Source: Collinsella sp. (GTDB lineage Bacteria; Actinomycetota; Coriobacteriia; Coriobacteriales; Coriobacteriaceae). Taken from it: a stretch of DNA of 47,872 bases. A program made the translations under genes and the position numbers. Location: positions 1 through 47,872 of the forward strand of contig DXZW01000034.1 in the NCBI GenBank assembly GCA_019419455.1, written 5' to 3'. Shown one piece after another: positions 25,609 to 33,864 of this stretch. The notes beneath the pieces are model-generated. The model was not told where the DNA came from. It saw nothing but the letters and a program-made list of their open reading frames with translations, and did no database searches. The first letter of the stretch is position 1. Each line of letters begins with the position of its first letter.

Positions 25609-27126
25609 CTATTGGGGAAGCTCAATTTCGGCTTCCGACGGGATGCGGAAGTAGGTCTCGGTCCAGCCGGTGAGCTTGTGCTCGAGCTCGCGGGTGATGG
25701 CGCCATCGAGCATACGCCAGGTCCAGTTGCCGCCCAGGGTGGCGGGGGTGTTGATGCGCGCCTCGTTGCCCAGGTTGAGCAGGTCTTGCATGGTGTAGAT
25801 ACAGGTATCGCTCACGCTGGCGGCGATGGTGCGGTTGAGTGCATCGGCCATGGGCTCGCCTGCCTGCTGGTGGGTGTACAGGGCCGCCTGCTCGCGCTGA
25901 CGCGGGGTGGCCGTTCCCTCAAACCAACCGCGCGCCGTCTCGTTGTCGTGTGTGCCCACATAGGCGACGGTGTTGGCAATGTAGTTGTGCGGCAGGTAGT
26001 ACGAGTTGGTGCCCTCAAAGGCGAACTGCAAGATCTTCATGCCGGGGAAGCCCGAGTTGTCGCGCATGTCGATGACGCCGGGGGTGAGGAAGCCCAGGTC
26101 TTCGGCGATGATGGGCAGCGTGCCGAGCTTTTCCTCGAGCGTCTTGAAGAACTTGAGGCCGGGGCCCTGCGTCCACGAACCGTAGGACGAATCGGGTGAG
26201 GAGAACGGCACCTCCCAATAGGCCTCGAAGCCGCGGAAGTGATCCAGGCGGATGACATCGTACATGTCGAGGGCGGCGCGGATACGGCCCTCCCACCAGA
26301 AGAAACCGTCGGCTTCCATGGCGTCCCAGTCGTAGATGGGATTGCCCCAGTACTGGCCGGTGGCCGAGAACTGGTCGGGCGGCGTGCCGGCGACACTCAC
26401 AGGATTACCGGCGGCGTCGATCTTAAAGAGCTCGGGCGTGGCCCACATCTCGACGGAGTCGCGCGAGACATAGATGGGCAGGTCGCCGATGATGAGGATA
26501 TCGCGCTCGTTGGCATAGGCCTTGAGGCGGCTCCACTGACGATTGAAGAAGTACTGCGTCATCTGGTGGTAGAGCATGCGCGCGGGATGGGCGGCGCAGA
26601 CCTTGGCAGAAGCCTCGCCGCGGGTACGGAGCTCTGCGGGCCACTCCCAAAAGGCCTTGAGACCGCACTCCTCCTTGACGGTCATGAACTCGCAGTAGGG
26701 GATGAGCCAGTCTTCGTTTGCTTGGACAAAGTCGTCGAAGTCGGCCGGCTTGTCGGCGGCAAAGCGCTCGGCGGCGCGGTCGAGAATCTGACGACGGCCA
26801 CCAAAGATGGCACCATAGTCGACATTGCTGGGGTCGGAGCCCAGGTACACGCCGTCGATATCGCACTGCTCCAGATAGCCGGCCTCGATAAGCTCGGCAA
26901 AGTCGATGAAATTGGGGTTGCCCGCACGGGCCGAGAACGACTGATAGGGCGAGTCGCCATAGCTCGTTGTCGTAAGGGGGAGAATCTGCCAGTAATGTTG
27001 TTTGCACGAGGCGAGGAAATCGACAAAGTCATAGGCGTTCCAGCCAAAGCCGCCGATACCGTAAGGTCCGGGCAATGACGAAACGGGCATCAGAACGCCG
27101 CTTGCACGCTCCATGGATGCACTCAC
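25609..27126 (-). CDS. malQ: 4-alpha-glucanotransferase
   Basis: Amylomaltase of family GH77: moves glucan segments between maltodextrins, releasing glucose. Motifs: SGVLMPVSSLPGPYGIGGFG at the start, GDLPIYVSRDSVEMW, DVIRLDHFRGFEAYW with the nucleophile Asp, and IAEDLGFLTPGV with the acid/base Glu. About 505 residues, normal. I favour GTG 27126, with AAAAGGAC upstream; ATG 27114 and ATG 27186 are in frame too. A GTTTAAAC palindrome lies about 90 bases upstream, linking it to the gntR locus 10 kb away. Confidence 0.93.
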   Translation of the reverse strand: MSASMERASGVLMPVSSLPGPYGIGGFGWNAYDFVDFLASCKQHYWQILPLTTTSYGDSPYQSFSARAGNPNFIDFAELIEAGYLEQCDIDGVYLGSDPSNVDYGAIFGGRRQILDRAAERFAADKPADFDDFVQANEDWLIPYCEFMTVKEECGLKAFWEWPAELRTRGEASAKVCAAHPARMLYHQMTQYFFNRQWSRLKAYANERDILIIGDLPIYVSRDSVEMWATPELFKIDAAGNPVSVAGTPPDQFSATGQYWGNPIYDWDAMEADGFFWWEGRIRAALDMYDVIRLDHFRGFEAYWEVPFSSPDSSYGSWTQGPGLKFFKTLEEKLGTLPIIAEDLGFLTPGVIDMRDNSGFPGMKILQFAFEGTNSYYLPHNYIANTVAYVGTHDNETARGWFEGTATPRQREQAALYTHQQAGEPMADALNRTIAASVSDTCIYTMQDLLNLGNEARINTPATLGGNWTWRMLDGAITRELEHKLTGWTETYFRIPSEAEIELPQ

Positions 27127-27212
27127 CGTCCTTTTGAATAAGGGGCTGCGCCGTAGATGGATAGACGGCTCGTCCCGAGTTTCCATTGCTATTGTCCCTA
27201 TTGTAGAACATG

Positions 27213-27224
27213 TTGTTTAAACAT
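27213..27224. promoter_or_regulatory. Putative GntR operator upstream of malQ-glgP
   Basis: TTGTTTAAACAT carries the same GTTTAAAC core as the sites near gntR. It lies 87 bases before the GTG start of malQ. Confidence 0.5.
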
Positions 27225-27414
27225 GTATAGAGAGAATGAAAAAGTTGCCGACTTTCGGTGAATGGTAGTGCGCCATAGACGATATGAGTTGAACATTGGG
27301 AGCTCCTCCCCTTGCGGCTCTTTTGTGGGTCGGGCGACAATGGTCGTCGTCATTAAAGACCGGCTGCCAGCCAGGTTGCAACAATGCAAGAAGGGTTCAC
27401 ATTCAGTTGGCCGT

Positions 27415-27695
27415 TGACACAAACAATCGCGCGAAGACCTCGTCTTCTTCGGTAAGTCCAGGCGCGGCAAGACGCGCATGGCAGTCGCCCTCACGATGCG
27501 CGCGGTCGCCGCGGACATGTCGGTCAGGTTCTGGCAGACCGCGCAGCTGGTTCTCGAGCTCGGCAACGCGAAGCGCAAGGGAACGCTGTCGAAACTGTTG
27601 AACGACGTGTCGCCCGCGAGGCTGCTCGTGCTCGACGAGTTCGTCTACGTCCCCTGCGACGTAGACGGTGCGAGGGTTCTCTACCAGGTCATTTC
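27415..27695 (+). pseudogene. istB: istB (IS21 helper ATPase) fragment
   Basis: An open stretch reads EDLVFFGKSRRGKTRMAVAL, a degraded P-loop region, then RFWQTAQLVLEL and LLVLDEFVYVPCDVDGA, which match the IstB Walker B region and its neighbour. Both ends are missing and the following frame runs into the reverse complement of an IS110 piece. No istA is present, so the fragment cannot move by itself. Confidence 0.75.
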
Positions 27696-28070
27696 CGTCC
27701 ATGTAGTGCTCGTAGGCCGCGGCGTCGTCGGGCTCGTCGAAGGAGAGGGACTCCGTCCAGTCCCAGTAGGCCCCCGTCCAGGCGCCCCTGCGCCTGCCGG
27801 CCGGCGTCGTCTCGTCGAAGACGAGGCCGTGGCGCAGCAGGAACTTCGACATCCGCTGCTTGGCGTGTTGCAGGTCGTCGCGCGCGTCCTCGAGGGCGCT
27901 CGTCGGGGACCCACACCTCGACGACGTTGCGGCGCGCCAGCATGCGTGCCAGCCACTCGGCGTCGCGGCGGTCGTTCTTGCGGCCGCGGTCGGCCGCGGG
28001 CCGGTGCATCTTCGGGACCGCCCCGACGACGCAACCGAGGCCGAGGGCCCGCAGCGCGCGGCCGCGGTTG
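27690..28070 (-). pseudogene. IS110-family transposase fragment
   Basis: On the minus strand one frame reads RKNDRRDAEWLARMLARRNV followed by VWVPDE, and after a frameshift near 27905 another reads ARDDLQHAKQRMSKFLLRHG and WTGAYWDWTESLSF. These are middle segments of the IS110 DEDD transposase. The N-terminal catalytic part and the C-terminal domain are absent. Confidence 0.75.
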
Positions 28071-28398
28071 ATGGTACGACCATTGTCGCCCGACCCACGA
28101 GAGAGCTGCAAGGGGAGAGGCCCCAATGTTCAACTCATATCGTCTGTTGTGCCAGAGTCGCTCGGGAAAGCGCGACCGACGCAGCGCGCTGTTTTCCAGT
28201 CACATCCAGTTCGGGTTGATTTCAGCATGCGATAAGAAACTGGATTTGAATTTCGACTCGAAAGATGGGCAATGCTGATGAGAAACGCTTGGAGTTCGGG
28301 ATTGCGCGGCGTGAAGCGACCCTCTTCTTATCGAGTTCGTTACAATGTAGGAAAAACAGTAAGTAAGAAGACCTCTGATTGCTTTAGGAGGAGCTGTG

Positions 28399-28935
28399 GT
28401 GAATAGCGCCCAGAAGATCGATAAGTCCATCCAGAAGATGATGACTCTCGGAAGAAGGCTTGGGATTCTGTTTACGGCGCTGTTTATAGCGGTGTGTTGC
28501 TGTTCGGTGGTGGTGGTTATTTCCATTGGGCTTATGGCTGCTCAAGGAAACCTATATGATCCATCAAAGACGGTTTCCGTAGTGGTTCCTTTGATGTATC
28601 TTCTGATTTCCGGAGGGGCCACATGGACCCTGCGGGGAATCAGCATGGACATGGCTCATGGCGAATCGCCCTTTACCCTTTCGCATGCTCGAAGAATCTC
28701 GATTATCGGGTGGCTGTTTGTTGCAGCGGCAATAGGTGAACTCTTGTTTTCTCCGGGGTTTCTTTCGATAGTGATTGGCCCCTTCGACTTGCTGGGGAAC
28801 GCCTATTCGATGTTTGAAAACCTGGCCCTGCCCATAGATATTGGTGCTGTGCTGGGGGCCGTTTGCTGCTTCTCGATTTCTGCGATATGGCGCTACGGAG
28901 CTCTGCTTCAAGACCAGACCGAGGATTTGGTGTGA
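28399..28935 (+). CDS. DUF2975-type small membrane protein
   Basis: 178 residues with four predicted membrane segments (ILFTALFIAVCCCSVVVVIS, VVPLMYLLISGGATW, ISIIGWLFVAAAIGELLF, and DIGAVLGAVCCFSISAI). The pattern fits DUF2975 proteins, whose role is unknown. AGGAGGAG at 28386-28393 supports a GTG start at 28399; the adjacent GTG at 28396 is possible. The XRE regulator 8 bases downstream is its usual partner. Upstream, 28146-28395 holds no gene I can see; TACAAT at 28341 may be a -10. Confidence 0.8.
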   Translation: MNSAQKIDKSIQKMMTLGRRLGILFTALFIAVCCCSVVVVISIGLMAAQGNLYDPSKTVSVVVPLMYLLISGGATWTLRGISMDMAHGESPFTLSHARRISIIGWLFVAAAIGELLFSPGFLSIVIGPFDLLGNAYSMFENLALPIDIGAVLGAVCCFSISAIWRYGALLQDQTEDLV

Positions 28936-28943
28936 GGGGCGGC

Positions 28944-29273
28944 ATGGACTATCTGATTATTGAGCTTGAAAGCTTATTGCTTCGACGCGGAAAGACGAGT
29001 ACGGATATCATTCGGGCGACCGGGCACACACCGGCAAGTATCTCAAAAATACGAAATGGCAAGGTGAAGGCAATTAGGTTAAAGACATTGCTGGATATTT
29101 GCGTAGAGCTTGATTGCCAGCCTGGCGATCTTATTAAGCGCGTCAACGAAAGAGAACTTGAGGAGCTGGCGACGCGGCGCGCCCGCAACGCGCTGAGCAG
29201 GGCGACCGCGACGGGTGATGACCCGGTCCTGGAGTCAGATCATGTTTACGTGGTCGATCTTAGAGACGACTGA
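28944..29273 (+). CDS. XRE-family (Cro/CI-like) regulator
   Basis: A 109-residue protein whose first 70 residues are a helix-turn-helix of the YozG type (TSTDIIRATGHTPASISKIRNGK; ICVELDCQPGDLI). The last 40 residues are an extra tail with acidic end, DHVYVVDLRDD. It begins 8 bases after the DUF2975 stop, behind GAGGGGCGG. Such pairs are common in Firmicutes and Actinobacteria; the regulator probably controls its own operon. Targets unknown. Confidence 0.87.
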   Translation: MDYLIIELESLLLRRGKTSTDIIRATGHTPASISKIRNGKVKAIRLKTLLDICVELDCQPGDLIKRVNERELEELATRRARNALSRATATGDDPVLESDHVYVVDLRDD

Positions 29274-29306
29274 GGCTGGAGAATAAAAAAGTATTGAGCA
29301 GGTGCA

Positions 29307-29334
29307 GCCCGTGAAAACAACGGTTTTCACGGGC
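29307..29334 (+). terminator. Terminator of the DUF2975/XRE operon
   Basis: GCCCGTGAAAAC and GTTTTCACGGGC form a perfect 12-bp stem with a 4-base loop, followed by TGTTCATT. The T run is weak. Confidence 0.7.
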
Positions 29335-29458
29335 TGTTCATTCAACGTCCTGCAGTGGCCTGTATTTCTCGCCGCGTCACTGGGGAACGAGAGAGTCATT
29401 TCCTGTGCTGGATGCAGGGGGGGTTGCTTACCTTGTGTAGTATATAAATAAGCTTATA

Positions 29459-29502
29459 TTGAAATATGATACATATCGAATTAGAATAACATTATCAATT
29501 CG
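29459..29502 (+). promoter_or_regulatory. Putative promoter and operator of the peptide cluster
   Basis: TTGAAA (29459-29464) and TAGAAT (29482-29487) are 17 bases apart in a markedly AT-rich stretch. The inverted repeat CGAATT...AATTCG (29477-29502) spans the -10 and start region and could bind a repressor. The likely start near 29494 lies about 30 bases before the first precursor gene. Confidence 0.55.
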
Positions 29503-29525
29503 GTATGCAAGGAAAAGAGGGAGAG

Positions 29526-29645
29526 ATGGATTGGATTAACGAGCCGGAGGAAGGCGTTGCACCCGCGTGCGGCAACTGCTTCTTCTACGCGCACGGGGGA
29601 TGCACGAAGAGGTGCCCCAATCAGTCCTGCACGTTCCGTTTCTAG
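29526..29645 (+). CDS. Five-cysteine peptide A, putative RiPP precursor
   Basis: A 39-residue peptide starting MDWINEPEEG and containing CGNCFFYAHGGC, KRC and NQSCTFRF. Cysteines are at 15, 18, 26, 30 and 35, and it ends in FRF. GGGAGAG stands 1-7 bases before the ATG, close but usable. The twin at 29692 keeps every cysteine, the N-terminal W, the NCFFYAHG block and the CT-RF end. With a radical SAM/SPASM maturase and transporters downstream, it is probably a ribosomally made precursor whose cysteines become thioethers (sactipeptide or ranthipeptide type). The leader would be unusually short, about 14 residues. The family is not one I recognise. Confidence 0.75.
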   Translation: MDWINEPEEGVAPACGNCFFYAHGGCTKRCPNQSCTFRF

Positions 29646-29691
29646 GGGGCAGAGATGAACTGGCTTTCTACCGCGAAAGGAGGGGAATGAA

Positions 29692-29811
29692 ATGGAATGG
29701 ATTACCGAGCCGTCAGCCGGGGCTGAGCCCATGTGCAACAATTGCTTCTTTTACGCGCACGGCAGCTGCAGCACCAAGTGTTCTTCACAGGAGTGCACTA
29801 TCCGCTTTTAG
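29692..29811 (+). CDS. Five-cysteine peptide B, putative RiPP precursor
   Basis: The twin of peptide A: 39 residues, MEWITEPSAG, then CNNCFFYAHGSC, TKC and QECTIRF, with cysteines again at 15, 18, 26, 30 and 35. It has its own ribosome site, AAGGAGGGG. About 60% of residues are identical to A; differences lie mostly at positions 8-14 and between the cysteines, as in two-component or duplicated precursors. Between the two genes a small frame (29655-29690, MNWLSTAKGGE) begins like the precursors but has no cysteine, perhaps a relic or chance. A hairpin begins within its last codons. Confidence 0.75.
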   Translation: MEWITEPSAGAEPMCNNCFFYAHGSCSTKCSSQECTIRF

Positions 29812-29838
29812 CGGATAGTGCACGCCGTACGGCGTGCA
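29794..29838 (+). terminator. Double palindrome after the precursor genes
   Basis: TGCACTATCCGC and GCGGATAGTGCA enclose TTTTA and overlap the stop of peptide B. A second perfect palindrome, TGCACGCCGTACGGCGTGCA, overlaps it by TGCA. No T run follows, so partial termination or message protection that keeps precursor levels above transporter levels is likely. Confidence 0.65.
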
Positions 29839-29976
29839 CAGACTGTTCAAAGATATTTTGGCCAGCAGCGCCTGAGGGGCGATGTGGCATTGCAATATGG
29901 GGGGCGAACCGACGTTACCTATAACCCCGCACAATTGCCATGTCGTCCCTTTTTATTGACGGGGAGGATGTCGTCC

Positions 29977-30897
29977 ATGCGGGAAGTCCCAGTTGAATTG
30001 CGTGCCATATCCAAGAGATATGGCGGGTTTGAAGCGGTTAAATCAGTCTCGTTCTCTTTAATGGAAGGCGAGCTGTGTGCACTCATTGGGGAGAATGGTG
30101 CCGGCAAGAGCACGTTAATTCGATTGATCACGGGGCTTTCGGAGCCATCGTCAGGAACGATCTCGATGTTTGGGCAAACCGGGAGACGTGAAATACGGAG
30201 CTGCAGGGAAAGGCTGGGTTATATGCCCGACCTCAATGCTTCGTATCCTAATCTGACCGCGCGAGACAACTTGGTCGTTCGCTGTATTGAGTGGGGGCTT
30301 CCCACCGATCGTTCCATCGACGGTGTGTTATCAACCGTCGGTTTGGGGGAGGCCGGCGGGAAGAAAGTGAAGAACTTCTCAATGGGAATGAGGAGGCGTC
30401 TCGATCTGGCCATAGCGTTGCTGGGCGATCCGGAGCTGTTGATCCTGGACGAGCCGACAAACGGCCTGGATCCGATGGGGATAGTCGAAGTAAGAAAAAT
30501 CCTTACGCATCTTAACAAAGATCAAGGTAAAACGATTCTCGTATCCAGCCACAATCTTGAGGAGATGCACAAGCTGGCAACTGATTACCTCTTCATAAGT
30601 CATGGTCGCCTCATTCGAAGGATGACCGCACCTCAGCTGGAAAAGTCATGCCGCGGTGGTTTCGTGTTGCATGTGGACGATCTGGAGCGGACGAGATCGG
30701 TTCTCGGAGATGAGACCTCACATTCTTTTCTGCCGGACGGCAGCGTCCTTATGCGCTATGAGGAGAAAAAGGAAGGGCGGGGCATTGCAATCGAAGCGCT
30801 CTCGACCGCAGGTGTGAGGGTTGCGGAGGCGTATTCTCATAGGAAGAGCCTTGAGGAGTTTTATTCGGAGCTCATCGGTCGAGAGAGCGAGCTGTGA
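29977..30897 (+). CDS. ABC transporter ATPase of the peptide cluster
   Basis: 306 residues, DRA/CcmA-type single ATPase. Walker A is GENGAGKSTLIR, signature FSMGMRRRLDLA, Walker B LLILDEPTNGLDPMG, and switch SSHNLEEMH. The last 80 residues are a regulatory tail. I choose ATG 29977, 9 bases after GGGGAGG; ATG 29968 is too near. Its stop overlaps the first permease. Together with the two permeases it forms an exporter or a self-immunity pump, as beside lantibiotic genes. The region 29839-29976 holds no gene I can support. Confidence 0.9.
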   Translation: MREVPVELRAISKRYGGFEAVKSVSFSLMEGELCALIGENGAGKSTLIRLITGLSEPSSGTISMFGQTGRREIRSCRERLGYMPDLNASYPNLTARDNLVVRCIEWGLPTDRSIDGVLSTVGLGEAGGKKVKNFSMGMRRRLDLAIALLGDPELLILDEPTNGLDPMGIVEVRKILTHLNKDQGKTILVSSHNLEEMHKLATDYLFISHGRLIRRMTAPQLEKSCRGGFVLHVDDLERTRSVLGDETSHSFLPDGSVLMRYEEKKEGRGIAIEALSTAGVRVAEAYSHRKSLEEFYSELIGRESEL

Positions 30898-31715
30898 TGA
30901 AACGCGAGTTCATCTCAGCTTTTCGGAGCGAGGTATGGTTGCTCGCCAGGCACCCGGCGACCGCTCTGATGATTGCGCTTGCGGCTGTGCTGTATGTGGT
31001 TGCGGCTGCGACTTCGTCTGAGGTGCTGATCATGGTCGCCGGTGATGACCCGTATACGCTTGGAGGGGCTATAGGTTTTATTGGAAACCTAGTGGATGCA
31101 GGGGACGTTTTGGGCTCTGTTGCCCGGACGTCTTTTGCGTCTACAGTGGTCTGGATTCCGGTGACGATTCTCTACGCGGTTTACGCTACGTCGAGAGACT
31201 TTGAATCCGTGGCTTACGCCGTATCGAGATCGCGAGGGGTGTCGCAGGCGGCGATTGTGATCACGAAGCTGTTGGTGAACTGCACTCTGGTCGGTGCCGT
31301 GTATCTTCTTTCTACGACTGCGCTGTATTTAACCAAGATGGCCCAATGGGACGTTGGGGCCTCGTGCTCAGGGTTTGCCCAATTTGTATCGATTGCGCTG
31401 ATGATCGCGCTGCTGCTCATTTCGATGTACGCCGCTACCTTCGCCCTGTATTTGCTCACGAGGAGTGTGGTGGCGAGCAGCGTCGTTGCAATAGCGGTTT
31501 CGACATTTGTGATGGTGTGGTTCCCAAGTACATACGGAAGCGGTCAGCCCAGCTTGCTGCTCATGCTCTCGCCCGTGTATTACCTGATGAACCTGTGTTC
31601 CCTGAGTATGCAGAATGTTGGTGTAATTCAGGTTTTGCTGTATGCGGGCGGCACTGTGCTTGTGTCGGTTGGAGTTGCGCTCGTCTCGCTATTTGTAAGG
31701 ACGGCGGTTCGATGA
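30897..31715 (+). CDS. ABC transporter membrane protein 1 of the peptide cluster
   Basis: 272 residues with about six predicted membrane segments, including ALMIALAAVLYVVAAATS near 25-45 and a hydrophobic C-terminus ending VSLFVRTAVR. The ABC-2 fold of bacteriocin immunity permeases fits. ATG 30897 overlaps the ATPase stop (TGATG), and its own stop overlaps the next gene, so the three are coupled. Confidence 0.85.
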   Translation: MKREFISAFRSEVWLLARHPATALMIALAAVLYVVAAATSSEVLIMVAGDDPYTLGGAIGFIGNLVDAGDVLGSVARTSFASTVVWIPVTILYAVYATSRDFESVAYAVSRSRGVSQAAIVITKLLVNCTLVGAVYLLSTTALYLTKMAQWDVGASCSGFAQFVSIALMIALLLISMYAATFALYLLTRSVVASSVVAIAVSTFVMVWFPSTYGSGQPSLLLMLSPVYYLMNLCSLSMQNVGVIQVLLYAGGTVLVSVGVALVSLFVRTAVR

Positions 31716-32500
31716 ATCTTGGGATGTCGGTCAGGGCGGAACTGTTCCGCGCAAGGAGAATGAAACTCGCCGTGATAATAGCGCTGATGTATTTGGGCAT
31801 CGCGGGGATTTATGTGTTTGCCGGGTCCGGCGCATGGGTCTCCGCAGGGGGAGAGGGCCAGTTCTTTGGCTTTTCCGCCGATCCGGGCTATCTTTTCTCG
31901 ATAGGGGTTGGGCCAACGGGTATCTCTTCCTGGCTAAGTGTCGTCTCCATGGCGCATACGGTGTTCTTCCCAATCGTCTCTGTTGTTGTGGCGGGGACGC
32001 TATTCGGTGATGCGACGAGCGTGTCGGCAAGGGGAGTTTCGATTGCTCGGGGCTTCCGCAGCTGGCAGCTGTTTGCGGCAAAGACATTGGCTTGCGAAGT
32101 GTATACGCTGTGCCCCTACATCGTGTTTACTCTCGGTGTCGCTGCGGTCTTTGCCGTGTGCTCCGGAAGCGGTCTAGACAGCCTTACGGTTGGTAATGTG
32201 ACCTCGGCACTCCTGTCGAATATCGTTATAGACGCCGCTTATACGCTGATGGTTGCGGTTGCATATGAGGTGTTCAGGATCAGATCTCTTGTGTCGGGAG
32301 CCTTGCTGGTCGCAACGTTCGCGGGCCTTGTTATCGCGATGAGTTTCCCAACCGTTTTACCCCCGGTTCACATGGCTTATTGGATGAGGGCGTGCGGGGC
32401 TGCCGGCGGGACGGTCCTGATGGCTGCATGCGGCCATGCGGTCATCGTGTCGCTCGCATGTCTATTGCTGCTTTCGTGCAGTTTTTATCGAAGAAGGTAG
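31712..32500 (+). CDS. ABC transporter membrane protein 2 of the peptide cluster
   Basis: 262 residues with about six predicted membrane segments (KLAVIIALMYLGIAGIYVFA near 17-37, and a final CGHAVIVSLACLLLLSCSFY). It resembles its neighbour in size and layout, so both may form a heterodimeric ABC-2 pore. The start ATG 31712 overlaps the stop of permease 1 by four bases (ATGA). Confidence 0.83.
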   Translation: MNLGMSVRAELFRARRMKLAVIIALMYLGIAGIYVFAGSGAWVSAGGEGQFFGFSADPGYLFSIGVGPTGISSWLSVVSMAHTVFFPIVSVVVAGTLFGDATSVSARGVSIARGFRSWQLFAAKTLACEVYTLCPYIVFTLGVAAVFAVCSGSGLDSLTVGNVTSALLSNIVIDAAYTLMVAVAYEVFRIRSLVSGALLVATFAGLVIAMSFPTVLPPVHMAYWMRACGAAGGTVLMAACGHAVIVSLACLLLLSCSFYRRR

Positions 32501-32566
32501 TGCGCTGGCGTATGCGCAGCGTCTGAGGGTCGATATGGATTTGATTGGAAATGGAGATGGTGCGAA

Positions 32567-33864
32567 GTGAAACTGTCGCAATTTAATGTGGTGCATGAAC
32601 ATAACGGAAGTCTTCTTATCATGAATGCGCGAACCGGCGGCATCCTGTCGTTAAATCCGGAATACGCGCAGAAATTCAAAAGGATTCAAGAAGGGGACGT
32701 TCGGGATGCCGATGATCTTGTCGCGGAGCTGATAAGGGGAGGCATCCTAGTCAATGAGGAGAGGGACGAGCTTGGGGAGATCAGGTTGCAAAGTCGCGCC
32801 GCGCGCTTTGCGAATACTGCTCTGTCCCTTACCATTGCGCCAACGATGGCTTGCAACTTTTGCTGTCCCTACTGCTATGAAAAGGGACAGGCGTACACGA
32901 CGATGGGCGAGGAGGTTTTGACACAGCTCTCCAAGTTCGTGAAAGATTACTATCCTGGTATCGCAAGTCTCTCAGTTGGATGGTACGGCGGCGAGCCTCT
33001 GCTCGGAATGAAGATGATCGAACGGATTACGTCGGATCTGAAAGATGTCGTGGGGCCAACGTGTGAATATTCCGCATCGATAGTGACAAATGGCTATCTG
33101 CTGACGCCTGATGTTGCAAGGAGGCTCGCGGCATGTGGTGTGACGAGCGCGCAAGTGACTATAGATGGATCGAAGTCGGATCACGATTCGAGAAGGATTC
33201 TTCACGACGGAAGCCCTACATACGAACGTATTCTCAAGAACGTCAAAGAGTGTGCCGACATCATCGATATTTCGATAGGAGCAACGTCGACAAGACCAAC
33301 ATCGAGGCCGCTCAAGAGCTATTGGATTATCTCGAGCTAAATGGCCTGATGAATAAGGTTCACTTCTATTTAGCCCCTGTTGACGATATCAATCAGGTAT
33401 GTGCGAACGACAGCCACTGCTTTACTGTAAAAGAGTTCTCGTATGAGGAGACTGAGTTTTATAAAAGGGCAATTGCGCGGGGCTTCAAAGTTCAACCTTT
33501 TGGTGGGACGAATTTCGGGATATGTTGCGCCGTTGGAATCAACTCGTACGTGGTTGATCCCGTCGGAGATTTGTATAAGTGCTGGGATGACATTGGAATG
33601 AAGGAGCGGAGGGTCGGAACTATTTTCGAGCCGCCAATGTTGAGCAAGAACATGATTAACTGGATGGCATATGAGCCGGATGACCCGGAATGCCAAGAGT
33701 GCTTTGCTTTTCCCATGTGCATGGGAGGGTGCCCCAACCACGCCTTAAACGGTGAGGGGAAACGTTGCGTTTCCTTCCGGTATGATGCCGAGCAAAAAAT
33801 GCTGCTCTCCCAGATGATGAATACGGCAAAACGGGGTGCGGGGCAAAATGAGGCTGATGCTTAA
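32567..33864 (+). pseudogene. Radical SAM/SPASM peptide maturase, interrupted by one frameshift
   Basis: Frame one (32567-33340, GTG start) has an N-terminal peptide-recognition-like region (1-85), the CxxxCxxC iron-sulfur motif ACNFCCPYCYEKG (C96, C100, C103), and GWYGGEPLLG, TNGYLLT and QVTIDGSKSDHD. Near 33276 the expected I-R-S-N-V-D-K-T-N sequence continues only in another frame, which runs to 33864 with NVDKTNIEAA, a cysteine-rich SPASM region (GICCAVG, DLYKCWDD, CQECFAFPMCMGGCP) and the end. One base appears lost in ATAGGAGC. Intact, it would be a thioether-forming maturase of about 430 residues acting on the five-cysteine peptides. Frameshift, sequencing error and recoding are the options; both halves look otherwise sound. 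Confidence 0.85.

Larger units (their letters stand above)
27277..28145. mobile_element. Decayed composite insertion flanked by 70-bp inverted repeats
   Basis: Two imperfect inverted copies of a 70-base sequence, at 27277-27347 and 28076-28145, begin AGACGATATGAGTTGAACAT and end at CGACAATGGTCGT. They enclose an IS21 istB fragment and an IS110 transposase fragment in opposite directions. No intact transposase remains. It marks the left edge of an accessory island beside malQ. Confidence 0.7.

Noticed and set aside
29818..29976. N-terminal extension of the ABC ATPase from GTG 29818
   Set aside because: The extension has no similarity to ATPases and a strong ribosome site lies just before ATG 29977.
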